Shown here: piece by piece, positions 52,450-60,942 of the stretch
Position numbering within the stretch: the first letter of the stretch is position 1
Layout: every line of letters starts with the position of its first letter
Source: CAZMUN01 sp964569815
GTDB lineage: Archaea > Iainarchaeota > Iainarchaeia > Iainarchaeales > GCA-2688035
Direction: 5' to 3'
Length of the DNA: 64,000 nt
Assembly (NCBI GenBank): GCA_964569815.1
Contig: CAZMUN010000002.1
Span: 4,642-68,641, forward strand
The notes under the pieces: generated by a model
Database searches by the model: none
Told to the model about the DNA's origin: nothing
The model's input: the letters and a program-made list of their open reading frames with translations, nothing else
Position numbers and translations under genes: made by a program

Positions 52450-53615
52450 GGCAAATTTACTTAGACCATGCAGCAACTGCCCCGACAGACGAAAGGGTTT
52501 TGAAGGAAATGGTGCCCTGGTTTCTGGAAAAATACGGCAATGCAAGCAGCCTTCATTCTTTTGGGTTAGAAGCCAGAGAAGCCGTTGAAAAGGCAAGGGA
52601 AAGCATTGCAAAGGCGATTAATGCAAAGCCTGAAGAGATATGCTTTACCAGCGGCGGAACAGAATCAGACAACATTGCAGTCAAAGGAATAGCTTTTGGA
52701 AACCGAAAAAAAGGAAAGCATTTGATTACAAGCAAAATAGAGCACCACGCAGTTGAAGAAACCTTCAGGTTTTTGGAAAGCGACGGCTTTGAAGCAAGCT
52801 ATTTGGATGCCGACAGCCAAGGATTTATTTCATTGCAGGCTCTGGAGAACGCAATAAATGAAAAAACCACTTTGGTAAGCGTAATGCATGCAAACAACGA
52901 AATAGGCACTATTCAAGACATTTCAAGTATTGGAAAAATTTGCTCAGAAAAAGGAGTTTGTTTCCATTCAGACGCAGTGCAAAGCGTTGGAAAGGAAAAA
53001 ATAGACGTAAAAAAAATGAATATCGGGCTTTTGTCAAGCAGCGCCCACAAGTTTTATGGCCCAAAGGGAGCTGGGTTTCTTTTTGCAAAAGAGGGAACCA
53101 AAATGGCTAAAACTGTTCATGGCGGGAACCACGAGCACGGCCTAAGGTCTGGAACCGAAAACGTTCCAGGAATTGTAGGAATGGCAAAGGCACTTGAGAT
53201 AGCTGAATCAACTAGGGAAAAAGAATCCCGAAGGGAAAGGCTTTTGGCAAAAAAGATGTTGAAAGGCGCTTTGAAAATTGAAAACAGTTGGCTTAACGGC
53301 CCAAAAATTGGCAACAAAAGGCTCAGCAACAACGTAAACTTAGGCTTTGATTTTGTGGAAGGCGAGTCAATGGTCTTAATGCTGTCAGACAAGGGAATCG
53401 CCTGCAGCACAGGCTCTGCTTGCAGCACAAAAAGCCTGAAGCCAAGCCATGTCCTTACAGCAATCGGCCTGCCGCGCGTGAAATGCCACGGCTCTATAAG
53501 GTTTAGCCTGGGAAAAGGCAATGGAGAAAAAGACATAAACCATGTTTTGGAAAACCTTTCCAAGGTGGTTGAAAGGCTTCGGGAAATAAGCCCCTTAAAG
53601 CAAGGAGGAAAATGA
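52446..53615 (+). CDS. iscS: Cysteine desulfurase (IscS/NifS)
   Basis: 389 residues from ATG 52446 (MRQIYLDHAATAPTDERVLK). PLP enzyme that moves sulfur from cysteine to IscU. GNASSLHSFG, TSGGTESDNIAVKG, SDAVQSVGK, PLP Lys in SSSAHKFYGPKGAGF, catalytic Cys in IACSTGSACSTKS. Follows the ArsR-like gene with overlap and is followed by iscU. Confidence 0.96.
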   Translation: MRQIYLDHAATAPTDERVLKEMVPWFLEKYGNASSLHSFGLEAREAVEKARESIAKAINAKPEEICFTSGGTESDNIAVKGIAFGNRKKGKHLITSKIEHHAVEETFRFLESDGFEASYLDADSQGFISLQALENAINEKTTLVSVMHANNEIGTIQDISSIGKICSEKGVCFHSDAVQSVGKEKIDVKKMNIGLLSSSAHKFYGPKGAGFLFAKEGTKMAKTVHGGNHEHGLRSGTENVPGIVGMAKALEIAESTREKESRRERLLAKKMLKGALKIENSWLNGPKIGNKRLSNNVNLGFDFVEGESMVLMLSDKGIACSTGSACSTKSLKPSHVLTAIGLPRVKCHGSIRFSLGKGNGEKDINHVLENLSKVVERLREISPLKQGGK

Positions 53616-53616
53616 A

Positions 53617-54006
53617 ATGTATTCGGATAAGGTGATGGAAGAATTCAGAGAGCCGCACAACATCGGAGAAATGGAAAAACCAGATGGTTTGGGCAAAGTA
53701 GGAAATCCAATGTGCGGTGACCTTATGTGGGTTTACATAAGGGTTGGAAAAAACAGAAAGGGCCAGGAAGTTATAGAAGACATAAAGGTCAAGACATTTG
53801 GATGCGTTGCAGCAATTGCCACCTCAAGCAAGCTCACCGAACTTGTTAAAGGCAAAACCCTGGAAGACGCGCTTAAAATAGACAAGCAAAAGATTGCAGA
53901 TTCCTTGGATGGGCTGCCGCCCCAAAAAATGCACTGTTCAGTGCTTTCAATGGACGGGTTGAGGAAAGCTGTTGAAGACTATAGGAATAAAAAGGAAAAG
54001 CATTGA
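53617..54006 (+). CDS. iscU: Fe-S cluster scaffold IscU
   Basis: 129 residues; GGAGG precedes the ATG. Scaffold with the three ligand Cys: Cys33 in NPMCGDLM (Asp35 kept), Cys63 in FGCVAAIATSSK, Cys107 in KMHCSVLSMDG. In most IscU the second site reads GCGSAIASSS; here the two residues after Cys are V and A. Adjacent to iscS; no HscA/HscB or ferredoxin follows. Confidence 0.93.
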   Translation: MYSDKVMEEFREPHNIGEMEKPDGLGKVGNPMCGDLMWVYIRVGKNRKGQEVIEDIKVKTFGCVAAIATSSKLTELVKGKTLEDALKIDKQKIADSLDGLPPQKMHCSVLSMDGLRKAVEDYRNKKEKH

Positions 54007-54029
54007 ATATTGTAAAGAGGCCGACTTTT

Positions 54030-54371
54030 ATGGGAATAAAGCAGGCAATTGTGGTAAGAACCGACCTAAAAATGTCACGCGGAAAAATTGCGGCACAGGC
54101 CGCCCACGGGTCTGTTGCAGCATTGTCAAAAAGCACGGCGTCCGCCTACAGCGCATGGGTTTCAACCGGAATGAAAAAAGTCGTTTTAAGAATAAAAGGA
54201 AAAAAAGAGCTTCTTGACTTGTACAAAGAAGCCAAAAAAAAGTTTCCCACAGCAATCGTAAAAGACGCAGGCCAGACTCAGGTTAAGTCAGGGACAATAA
54301 CCTGTCTTGCAATAGGACCGGCAGACGATGCAGACATGGACAGGCTTACTGGAAAGCTAAGGCTTCTCTAA
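54030..54371 (+). CDS. pth2: Peptidyl-tRNA hydrolase Pth2
   Basis: 113 residues from ATG 54030 (AGAGG about 9 bases upstream); the frame is open from TTG 54003. Frees tRNA from dropped-off peptides. Pth2 signature KQAIVVRTDLKMSRGKIAAQ, AAHGSV, then DAGQTQVKSGTITCLAIGP and the closing DDADMDRLTGKLRLL. Usual length. Confidence 0.95.
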   Translation: MGIKQAIVVRTDLKMSRGKIAAQAAHGSVAALSKSTASAYSAWVSTGMKKVVLRIKGKKELLDLYKEAKKKFPTAIVKDAGQTQVKSGTITCLAIGPADDADMDRLTGKLRLL

Positions 54372-55000
54372 CCAGTGAATTCGTCCACTTCAACGCCCGG
54401 GTTCTCAAAATCAACAATCCAAACGCAGTTCTCCCTGCCGGCCTGGTCAGAAATGGCATAGCATATGTCATAATCCAGTAGCTCGCGGGCCACTTCTGCA
54501 TGGCACCTGTATTTTTGGCTTATGTTTTCCGAAAAGTATTCGTTGCAGATTGCAAGCTTGTCGTTTTTGAACTGGGCATCGTAGGGGGATATGCAGGCAT
54601 AGTAGCCTGGATTGTCATCAGAATATGTTTCTTCACACTCACCCAGCTTTTCTTGAATATCCAAAGAAACAAAGTCGCGGGCAATCGACCTAATGCAGAT
54701 TATTCTGTCAGGCCCATATTCAATGTTAAGGCACCTTTCAGGGTCCTGGTAATCAAAAGCTTCAAAACGCCAGCATAGGTCCCTTTTGTAGGAAGTTTCC
54801 TGCTGCCCACAAGGCTGCAAAATGCTCCCCTCTTCCACAGGCGCTGGATCGGCATCAACATACCAGCTTTCCTCAAGGTCTTCCTCACCCAATTCATAGT
54901 CCTCAGCTGGCTGGGCCTCCTGCTGCTGGTATAAAACAAAAACAAGGCCGCACGCCACAGCAACAGCCAAAACCCCGTAAACGATATTTTTTTGCTCCAT
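54368..55000 (-). CDS. Membrane-anchored Cys-rich exterior protein
   Basis: 210 residues. N-terminal membrane segment (7-25), acidic Pro-rich linker (QPAEDYELGEEDLEESWYVD), then helical repeats with paired Cys: CGQQETSYKRDLCWRFEAFD, RCLNIEYGPDRIICIRSIAR, GECEETYSDDNPGYYACIS, CNEYFSENISQKYRC and DICYAISDQAGRENC. Likely disulfide-stabilised outside. No family recognised. Confidence 0.72.
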   Translation of the reverse strand: MEQKNIVYGVLAVAVACGLVFVLYQQQEAQPAEDYELGEEDLEESWYVDADPAPVEEGSILQPCGQQETSYKRDLCWRFEAFDYQDPERCLNIEYGPDRIICIRSIARDFVSLDIQEKLGECEETYSDDNPGYYACISPYDAQFKNDKLAICNEYFSENISQKYRCHAEVARELLDYDICYAISDQAGRENCVWIVDFENPGVEVDEFTG

Positions 55001-55109
55001 GCAAATTTATTATGTCTTAAACCCTATTTAAGCTTTTTTAAGAACAGAAAAAACGGAAAGGGTATACTTTTATTAACTGAAAAGCAGTAATAGTTTCTCA
55101 GTGACTAAA

Positions 55110-55778
55110 ATGCCACAAAAGCCGAATGCAAGCAATGCAAGCATTATATCAATAATCAGAGAAATGGTCCGAGCAGGCGAACCAGAAGAAAACATAATAA
55201 AGTCATTGAAAGAGCTGGGCATAAAAGAAAAAGACGCAAAAAAACTGCTTTTGATCGGCGAAGCCGACACCTTTTCGCTCCTCCAAAACGAAATAAACAA
55301 AATGGTAAAAGAGTACTTTGAAAAGGAAAAGCCAGAACTAAAAAAATACATAAAAGAAGAAACCGAAAAAGCCGAAAAGGAAATGGTTGAAAAAGTGGAA
55401 AAGCGCGCATTGAACGCCTTCAAAGAAGACCAGCGCTTTATTGAAAACCAGGCAACCATGTTCCAGTCAAGAATAAACCAAAGCGTGAAAAACATCCTGC
55501 AACTGAACCAGGAAATAAAAAGAAATATAGCAGAGCTTGCAAGCCGTGTCTCAAACAACGAAAGAGAAGTCTGGTCCATGAAAGACCTTATTTTTGGAAG
55601 CCGCGGCGTAAGATACATAAGCTACGGGCTTGTTTCCCTGGAATTGGGACTAGTTGGGGCAACAGCCTACCTTTTTTACACAAACGCCCAAGGCCTGAAT
55701 CTTGGAACAATGGTTTCAGTGGCAGCAATTGGAGCCACGCTTGCCACCATTGTCATGATAATAAGGCTAAAAGTATAG
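55110..55778 (+). CDS. Coiled-coil membrane protein
   Basis: 222 residues from ATG 55110. Residues 1-45 resemble small helical units (SIISIIREMVRAGEPEENII; LGIKEKDAKKLLLIGE), 60-155 are coiled coil, and two membrane segments end the protein (about 170-190 and 197-217). No enzyme motif. The layout recalls archaeal membrane coiled-coil proteins near replication genes, but function is unknown. Confidence 0.7.
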   Translation: MPQKPNASNASIISIIREMVRAGEPEENIIKSLKELGIKEKDAKKLLLIGEADTFSLLQNEINKMVKEYFEKEKPELKKYIKEETEKAEKEMVEKVEKRALNAFKEDQRFIENQATMFQSRINQSVKNILQLNQEIKRNIAELASRVSNNEREVWSMKDLIFGSRGVRYISYGLVSLELGLVGATAYLFYTNAQGLNLGTMVSVAAIGATLATIVMIIRLKV

Positions 55779-55792
55779 CCCCCCAAAAAAAA

Positions 55793-55933
55793 TCAGATGC
55801 CTTTATCGTTATGCCGCTTGTAAGCGGAAAGGGCTTCAAGAGCATCCTTTAACAAAACCTTGTTCCTAATGCCCTTTTCATCCCTAAGCCTTAGCTTAAG
55901 GTCATGGATAACGTCATCCAAAATAAGCCTCAT
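55793..55933 (-). CDS. 46-residue helical protein
   Basis: MRLILDDVIHDLKLRLRDEK, then NKVLLKDALEALSAYKRHND. One strand and two helices, laid out like a small ribbon-helix-helix protein. 31 bases after the hjc stop on the same strand. No clear ribosome site; plausible but unproven. Confidence 0.45.
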   Translation of the reverse strand: MRLILDDVIHDLKLRLRDEKGIRNKVLLKDALEALSAYKRHNDKGI

Positions 55934-55964
55934 ATAAAGAAATGGCTTGAAAAGCTTTAAAAAT

Positions 55965-56363
55965 TCAACCAATGGATTGGCAGATTACTTCATCCAAGCC
56001 CTTTCCCACTGCCTGAGCCTGCTTTAGGCTAAGCGTAAAAAACTTGCCTGTTTTATTCATCTGCGCGGGCTTAAAGAAAAGCCAGCCTTTTCTTGGAATC
56101 TTCCACCCAACCCACGCCTCAGAACCAGCCTTTTTAGCCCAATCCAAGAGCTCGCCAATCTGAACAAGGGCAATGGCAAGGTTTTTGGCTTTTCTGGCCT
56201 TGCATTCCACCGCAATTATCCGGCCCGCCTTTAAAGCAATTACGTCAGGAGCAGGCAAAGGGCTTGTGCCAGAGCCAGCAATCCTTACAACGGAAAAGCC
56301 GGCCTGGAAAAAAAGATGCATTAGCTCACGTTCAGCGTTTGCTCCCTTGCTATGGTAAGGCAT
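55965..56363 (-). CDS. hjc: Holliday junction resolvase Hjc
   Basis: 132 residues from ATG 56363 (MPYHSKGANAERELMHLFFQ). PD-(D/E)xK nuclease that cuts four-way junctions: Glu in AERELM, SGTSPLPAPDVIAL (Asp), IAVECKARK (E-x-K) and a Gln in LVQIGELLDWA. Hjc length is usual (about 125-140). Upstream in-frame codons to 56396 look non-coding. Confidence 0.93.
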   Translation of the reverse strand: MPYHSKGANAERELMHLFFQAGFSVVRIAGSGTSPLPAPDVIALKAGRIIAVECKARKAKNLAIALVQIGELLDWAKKAGSEAWVGWKIPRKGWLFFKPAQMNKTGKFFTLSLKQAQAVGKGLDEVICQSIG

Positions 56364-56458
56364 ACGGGTAAAAAGAGCAAAAGAGCATAAAAACAAATAC
56401 GGGAAAAAAAGGGGTTCTTTTATATTCTTTTCCTCTACATAATTATTTTAGTGGAATC

Positions 56459-56484
56459 AGGCAATTGATAGGTTGCCTTTTTTT
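56459..56484 (+). terminator. Hairpin plus T7 tract
   Basis: AGGCAA and TTGCCT pair around an 8-base loop and run into seven T. There is no plus-strand gene before it (hjc diverges), so it would end a short transcript starting near the TATA-like tttatatt at about 56420, 85 bases before the DUF167 gene. It might be an attenuator or a tiny RNA. Confidence 0.4.
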
Positions 56485-56568
56485 AGGGAATTAAAAAAAT
56501 TAAGAATTTATCAAAATTAATTGCAATCATTTTTGGTTAGAAAGCGTTTAATTTTTTTGTTGCTTTTG

Positions 56569-56877
56569 ATGGTTGTAAAAGTTGGAAAAAATTTGAAGGA
56601 AAACCGGCAAGGCACTTTTTTGCCCGTGCAGGTTGTTCCAAGAGGCAAGGAATTTGCCTTAATTGGTTTTGATGAATGGACAGGCAGCCTCAAAGTAAGG
56701 TTGTCTAAACCAAAAGAAAAAGGAAAGGCCAACAAGGAATTGTTGCAAAAACTGCGCGGTTTTTTCGGCGCAGAAGTTGAGATTACAAAAGGAAAAAAAG
56801 CCCAGCAAAAAATTCTGCTGGTTCACGCGGAAAAAACACGCGTTGAAAAAAGCCTTTCCGCCCTATTAAAGGCCTGA
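56569..56877 (+). CDS. DUF167 (YggU) family protein
   Basis: 102 residues from ATG 56569. DUF167 signature LKVRLSKPKEKGKANKELLQ, then FFGAEVEITKGKKAQQKILL. Small conserved protein of unknown function. In front of dnaG on the same strand with a 41-base gap. Confidence 0.85.
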   Translation: MVVKVGKNLKENRQGTFLPVQVVPRGKEFALIGFDEWTGSLKVRLSKPKEKGKANKELLQKLRGFFGAEVEITKGKKAQQKILLVHAEKTRVEKSLSALLKA

Positions 56878-56918
56878 ACCTGATTCTACGCCAAAAAAAA
56901 AGAAAGGTGATTTAGGAA

Positions 56919-58184
56919 ATGGCAAAAACCTATTTAAGCACTGTAAAGTATGTAATAAAAACAAACTTTACAATAGACGGAATAGTTGACAAGCACGACA
57001 TAATTGGAGCGATTTTTGGGCAAAGCGAAGGCCTAATTGGAGAGGAAATGGACCTCAAAGAGCTTCAAAAAAACGGAAAGCTTGGCAGGATTGAAGTGGA
57101 AACCAAAACCAAAAGCGGAAAAACCGTTGGAACAGTGACTGTTCCAAGCAGTCTGGACCGCGTTCAAACAAGCATTCTTGCAGCAGCAATAGAATCAGTT
57201 GACAAAGTCGGCCCCTGCACAAGCAAATTTGAAACCCAAGGCATTGAAGACGCCAGGCAGGAGAAAAGAAAAGCAGTAACAGACCGCGCCAAAGAGCTTC
57301 TGCAAAAAATGGGGGTTGAAATGCCCGAAACCCAGGAATTGACAGAACAAATAAGAGGCGATTTAAGGACAGCGGGAATCAAGGAAATTGGGCAAGAAAA
57401 GATAGCCATAGGACCGGAAGTGGATTCCAGCGACGAACTGATACTGGTTGAAGGAAGAGCCGACGTTTTGAACCTAGTAAGGCATGGAATAAAAAACGTT
57501 GCCTGTGTAGGCGGGGCAAAAACCTCCAAGACAGTGGAAAACCTGGCAAGAGGAAAAAAGGTTACCTTGTTTGTCGACGGCGACCGCGGAGGAGACCTGA
57601 TTGCAAGGCAGTTGGGAAAGTTCCTGAAAGTGGATTCAACTGCAAGGGCTCCAGACGGAAAAGAAGTTGAAGAACTCACCCTAAAAGAGATTTTGAGCAG
57701 CCTGAGAAAAAAAGGCGAAGCAGAAGACAGGGGAAGCAGAAGCCAGCCATACTCTGATTCAAGGAGCTACCGCCCCAGAAACGATTACAGAAAAAGAGAC
57801 AACTATAAAAGAGGGCGAAGGCCACCAAAAAAAGACTATGGGCGAAGCCGAGGGCCACCCAGAAGGGAACAAAGATACGAAAGGCCCCCAATGCCAATAA
57901 AGCCCAACGACTTAGGCGAATACAGCCAGCATATGAAAGACCTTGAAGGAAGCCTCAAAGCAAAGATTCTTGGCAAGGACAAAAAAGTCTTGAAAGAAGT
58001 GGATGTCCGCGACCTGCTTAAAGAGATGGGAAAAACCAAGAACGCGGAAGCCATAGTTCTCGACGGCATAATAACAAAAAGGCTTTTGGACGAAGCCGAA
58101 AAAAACAGCGTCAAAGAGCTTGTAGGCGTAAAAAAAGGAAAAATAGAGGAAACAGGCAAAGTAAAGGTTTCAAGCCTTTACTAA
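56919..58184 (+). CDS. dnaG: Archaeal DnaG primase
   Basis: 421 residues. TOPRIM primase that in archaea also associates with the exosome. N-terminal domain MAKTYLSTVKYVIKTNFTID with VPSSLDRVQTSILAAAIESV, TOPRIM Glu in ELILVEGRADVLNLVRHG, then NVACVGGAKTS and TLFVDGDRGGDLIARQ (DxD). Residues about 265-330 are Arg/Tyr/Pro-rich (DYRKRDNYKRGRRPPKKDYG), likely RNA-binding and longer than usual. Overlaps the convergent membrane gene by 4 bases. Confidence 0.96.
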   Translation: MAKTYLSTVKYVIKTNFTIDGIVDKHDIIGAIFGQSEGLIGEEMDLKELQKNGKLGRIEVETKTKSGKTVGTVTVPSSLDRVQTSILAAAIESVDKVGPCTSKFETQGIEDARQEKRKAVTDRAKELLQKMGVEMPETQELTEQIRGDLRTAGIKEIGQEKIAIGPEVDSSDELILVEGRADVLNLVRHGIKNVACVGGAKTSKTVENLARGKKVTLFVDGDRGGDLIARQLGKFLKVDSTARAPDGKEVEELTLKEILSSLRKKGEAEDRGSRSQPYSDSRSYRPRNDYRKRDNYKRGRRPPKKDYGRSRGPPRREQRYERPPMPIKPNDLGEYSQHMKDLEGSLKAKILGKDKKVLKEVDVRDLLKEMGKTKNAEAIVLDGIITKRLLDEAEKNSVKELVGVKKGKIEETGKVKVSSLY

Positions 58185-58609
58185 CGCTTTTTCTTCTTTC
58201 CTTTTTGTTTTTCTTCTTCAGCAGCCACTGGCCTTGGCATGCGAACTATTCTGGTGTTGTAAAGGAAAAGGCCTAAAACAAAGGCCGCAGCCCAAAACAA
58301 AAGCTCTCCAACAGGCCTAAGCAAAGTAACCAAAAACTGCCTAGAGGTAATGCCAGGCTGGTCTGAACGAAGCTGCAAACCAGAAATCCTGTACAAGGAA
58401 TCCTTGCAGTCGCTGTACTGCAGCATTGCAACGCTTTCATTGCCCCAGCCAATGCTTGCAACACACTTTGGGTATTTCTTCATCGCATCCCAAGAATCAA
58501 ACATATTGCCTGCGGCAACAACAAACATCACAATAGCCAAAACGATTATGAACGAGCCAAGCACCCTTGGCAAAAAAAGCCTGCTTTTTCCAAAATAAAA
58601 GAACGCCAT
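58181..58609 (-). CDS. Membrane protein with exterior loop
   Basis: 142 residues. Two hydrophobic segments (about 13-38 and 95-122) frame a soluble loop (about 40-92) with two Cys (YPKCVASIGWG; SDCKDSLYR). Basic C-terminus (EEEKQKGKKKKR). No family recognised. Confidence 0.68.
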   Translation of the reverse strand: MAFFYFGKSRLFLPRVLGSFIIVLAIVMFVVAAGNMFDSWDAMKKYPKCVASIGWGNESVAMLQYSDCKDSLYRISGLQLRSDQPGITSRQFLVTLLRPVGELLFWAAAFVLGLFLYNTRIVRMPRPVAAEEEKQKGKKKKR

Positions 58610-58676
58610 GATTTCACCAGCAACAAATAGTGTTTAAGGGTATTTAAAGCTTGCTGAAGCCCAAAAACCAGCCTAA

Positions 58677-59672
58677 TTATTCTCCAACCGCAATAAAAGA
58701 AAAAGCCCTTTCATAGCTTGTGGCTCCGTTGTATGCCCTTGGCTCAAACCTGAAGCCGTTTGCAGTTACATTCCTTAAATTTACCTCCCTCGGGGCTTTT
58801 GTGGTGGCAATTGTGTCATCAGTAACGGTTGCAACAACAGTCGGAGGAGAAGAAAAAGGCGTATCAAAAGTTACATCACAGTAGTCAGGATTGGTTAGGG
58901 TGTAAACAGCTGAAAAGCCGGTGCCCTTTACAACATTTCCCACATTGTCCACCGTCCCAAATACAGCTCTTGAAAAGCCTGTTGAGGCATCAGCACACGT
59001 CCAAGAACCAGACGAAAATTTAAGAGTTTGGCCCTCTAAACAGGCAGGCAGCCCAGAACCAGTTGTTTCACCAAGCGCAGGAATAAAGCAGCGGTAAGGC
59101 CTTTGCTCTTGTTCACCTGCATCGGCTACTGCAGCCAAATCCCAGTTTCCTCCGCCAATATGGTCATACTTTATGCCAAAACAGTAATTGTCCCAATCTC
59201 CGCCGTCAAGGCCGCCGTCCAAAAAATGCTGTGTCGTAATGGCAGTGATATCAAGGCCAAGGCTGTACTTCATTCCAGTGTAAGCCTCGTTAAAGCTTGG
59301 AAGCCGGCCGCCATAACTATTAAAGCAATCCATTACCGCAGCCCTGCATTCCTTTGCAGCCTGCGCCTGGTTTTGAATGCAGCCCAAAGAAACGCCACTG
59401 CTTGCAACCGCAGTAAAGCCAGTTGGGCAAGAAATCGGCCCAGGGAAAAGCCCTGCATTTATTGCATCCTGCAAAGCCATTTCCCCTTGCCCTGGAACAT
59501 CAACCCATACAGTGTCGCCGCCATGCCCAGGATTAGGCAGCGGCTGGGAATAAGGGTAAGAGAAATGCAAAACCTGGCCGTTTGCAACCACAAAACCAAC
59601 AGAACAGAAAAGCAAAACAAGAAATGCAAAAAACGCGGCCTGCTTTCCTGAAACAGACAAGGTGAGCTCCAT
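58677..59672 (-). CDS. Secreted surface protein, paralogue A
   Basis: 331 residues. A hydrophobic signal segment (11-30, AAFFAFLVLLFCSVGFVVAN), then YSQPLPNPGHGGDTVWVDVP and GQGEMALQDAINAGLFPG, a short unit also found in the gene at 59910. Next come Cys-rich stretches (AKECRAAVMDCFNSYGGRLP; FGIKYDHIGGGNWDLAAV) and a beta-rich C-terminal domain (EVNLRNVTANGFRFEPRAYN) like a tail-fibre/H-type-lectin fold. Unknown role. Confidence 0.72.
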   Translation of the reverse strand: MELTLSVSGKQAAFFAFLVLLFCSVGFVVANGQVLHFSYPYSQPLPNPGHGGDTVWVDVPGQGEMALQDAINAGLFPGPISCPTGFTAVASSGVSLGCIQNQAQAAKECRAAVMDCFNSYGGRLPSFNEAYTGMKYSLGLDITAITTQHFLDGGLDGGDWDNYCFGIKYDHIGGGNWDLAAVADAGEQEQRPYRCFIPALGETTGSGLPACLEGQTLKFSSGSWTCADASTGFSRAVFGTVDNVGNVVKGTGFSAVYTLTNPDYCDVTFDTPFSSPPTVVATVTDDTIATTKAPREVNLRNVTANGFRFEPRAYNGATSYERAFSFIAVGE

Positions 59673-59730
59673 CCAGACAATATAAAGAATATTGGCATTA
59701 AAATAGTTTTCTATGCAAAATTTTGCTATA

Positions 59731-59802
59731 GGGCTCGTGGTCTAGTGGTATGACATCACCCTTACAAGGTGAGGGTCGCCGGTTCGATTCCGGCCGGGCC
59801 CA
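59731..59802 (+). tRNA. tRNA-Val(UAC)
   Basis: 72 bases. Acceptor GGGCTCG/CGGGCCC, anticodon stem TCACC/GGTGA around CTTACAA (anticodon TAC), T arm GCCGG/CCGGC with TTCGATT. No intron, no encoded CCA. On the plus strand between two minus-strand paralogues. Confidence 0.96.
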
Positions 59803-59909
59803 AGACAGCTTGAACGAATTTAAATCGACCAGAATAACGCTTTTTTCGCAAACCTTTTTTCAAAAAGCCCTTCGATTTGGTAAAGCCAGCTTCCCAAAAA
59901 AAAAGAGCC

Positions 59910-60665
59910 CTAGCTACAGCTTACAGTGTAGTAAACTGTGACAGGGTCAAACCTGTTACCACGACCATTAATGCAGTCCTCGCTGTTCCTGTGAATAAGG
60001 CAGTAGTCCACTACCCAGTTTGAAGGATTTACCTTGAGGCTTTGGCCGTCAAAATTTGCCCAGTAACCATCCCCAACAATAAGGCCACGGCCAATATCGC
60101 CTATAGAAACCGAGTACTCGCATTCGGCCCTTGAAAAACCAGGCGGAACAGGAATTGATTGAACAGAGCCGTCCAAAACAAGGCTGCCGGATACAATTTC
60201 CCCCGAACCTCGCTTGCAGCATTTTGCTTCATAAAGGCTATTATGAGTATCTATTTTGCAGCCGGTGCAAGTGTTGGTGCCCCCAGGAGGCTCACAGACA
60301 GCTATACAAACTTCGCCATGCGCCTGGCAAGTCAAGTCGCCTGTGTAAGTAGTGGAACCAGGAGTATAGCTGCCAAAAACCGTTCGGTAAGTGCAGACTG
60401 AAAACCCGTCTCCGCCAAAGCAGCCTAAGTCAACGGCTTCCTGCAAAGCCATATCACCTGAACAAACACCGATGCCAATGCCATCAAGATTTACCACAAT
60501 CTCGGTTGAGCTATGACCCGGATTCGGAGTATTGGCTGGATTTGGGTCTGCCAACTGCAAAACAGAATCGGATTTTGCAATAGCAAAAGCAAGGCCAGAA
60601 AAAAGCAGGACCGCAAAAGCCAAAATTACAAAGTCTCGGCCTTGCAGTGAAGAAGTCTTCTTCAT
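59910..60665 (-). CDS. Secreted surface protein, paralogue B
   Basis: 251 residues. Signal segment (11-30), then ANTPNPGHSSTEIVVNLDGI and GDMALQEAVDLGCFGG, matching paralogue A (NPGH...V-V...MALQ-[DE]-A...G-x-F). A Cys-rich region (LTCQAHGEVCIAVCEPPGGT; TCTGCKIDTHN; AKCCKRGSG) and a beta-rich end with SVSIGDIGRGLIVGDGYWAN. Only the N-terminal unit is shared; the remainder differs. Confidence 0.7.
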   Translation of the reverse strand: MKKTSSLQGRDFVILAFAVLLFSGLAFAIAKSDSVLQLADPNPANTPNPGHSSTEIVVNLDGIGIGVCSGDMALQEAVDLGCFGGDGFSVCTYRTVFGSYTPGSTTYTGDLTCQAHGEVCIAVCEPPGGTNTCTGCKIDTHNSLYEAKCCKRGSGEIVSGSLVLDGSVQSIPVPPGFSRAECEYSVSIGDIGRGLIVGDGYWANFDGQSLKVNPSNWVVDYCLIHRNSEDCINGRGNRFDPVTVYYTVSCS

Positions 60666-60759
60666 ACCAAAATAAAATGTTTTTTAGGTTAAAAAAACTT
60701 TGTTTTTTCTAAAAACCTGGAAAAAACCATTAAATACTTCTTTTCCCTTTCGTTTTAGA

Positions 60760-60942
60760 ATGAAGCCAAAAGAAAGAAAAGTCACATTAGATGTTCTGGT
60801 TGAAGGGCCTGGCGGCGAACTCGTGTTCAGGCCGGTGAAAGCAAGCCCCCACAACCTAAAAGAAGTGATTGAAGCAAGCAAAAACCCTGTTCTCAAGCAC
60901 AACGTTTTCAAGACAGGAACAGAGAAGAAGGTGAAGCTTTGA
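60760..60942 (+). CDS. 60-residue protein, unknown function
   Basis: From ATG 60760: MKPKERKVTLDVLVEGPGGE, then LVFRPVKASPHNLKEVIEAS and KNPVLKHNVFKTGTEKKVKL. A small soluble protein. The stop overlaps the TTG start of the transglutaminase-like gene, so the two are probably coupled. TATA-like ttaaatac lies about 30 bases upstream. Confidence 0.6.
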   Translation: MKPKERKVTLDVLVEGPGGELVFRPVKASPHNLKEVIEASKNPVLKHNVFKTGTEKKVKL

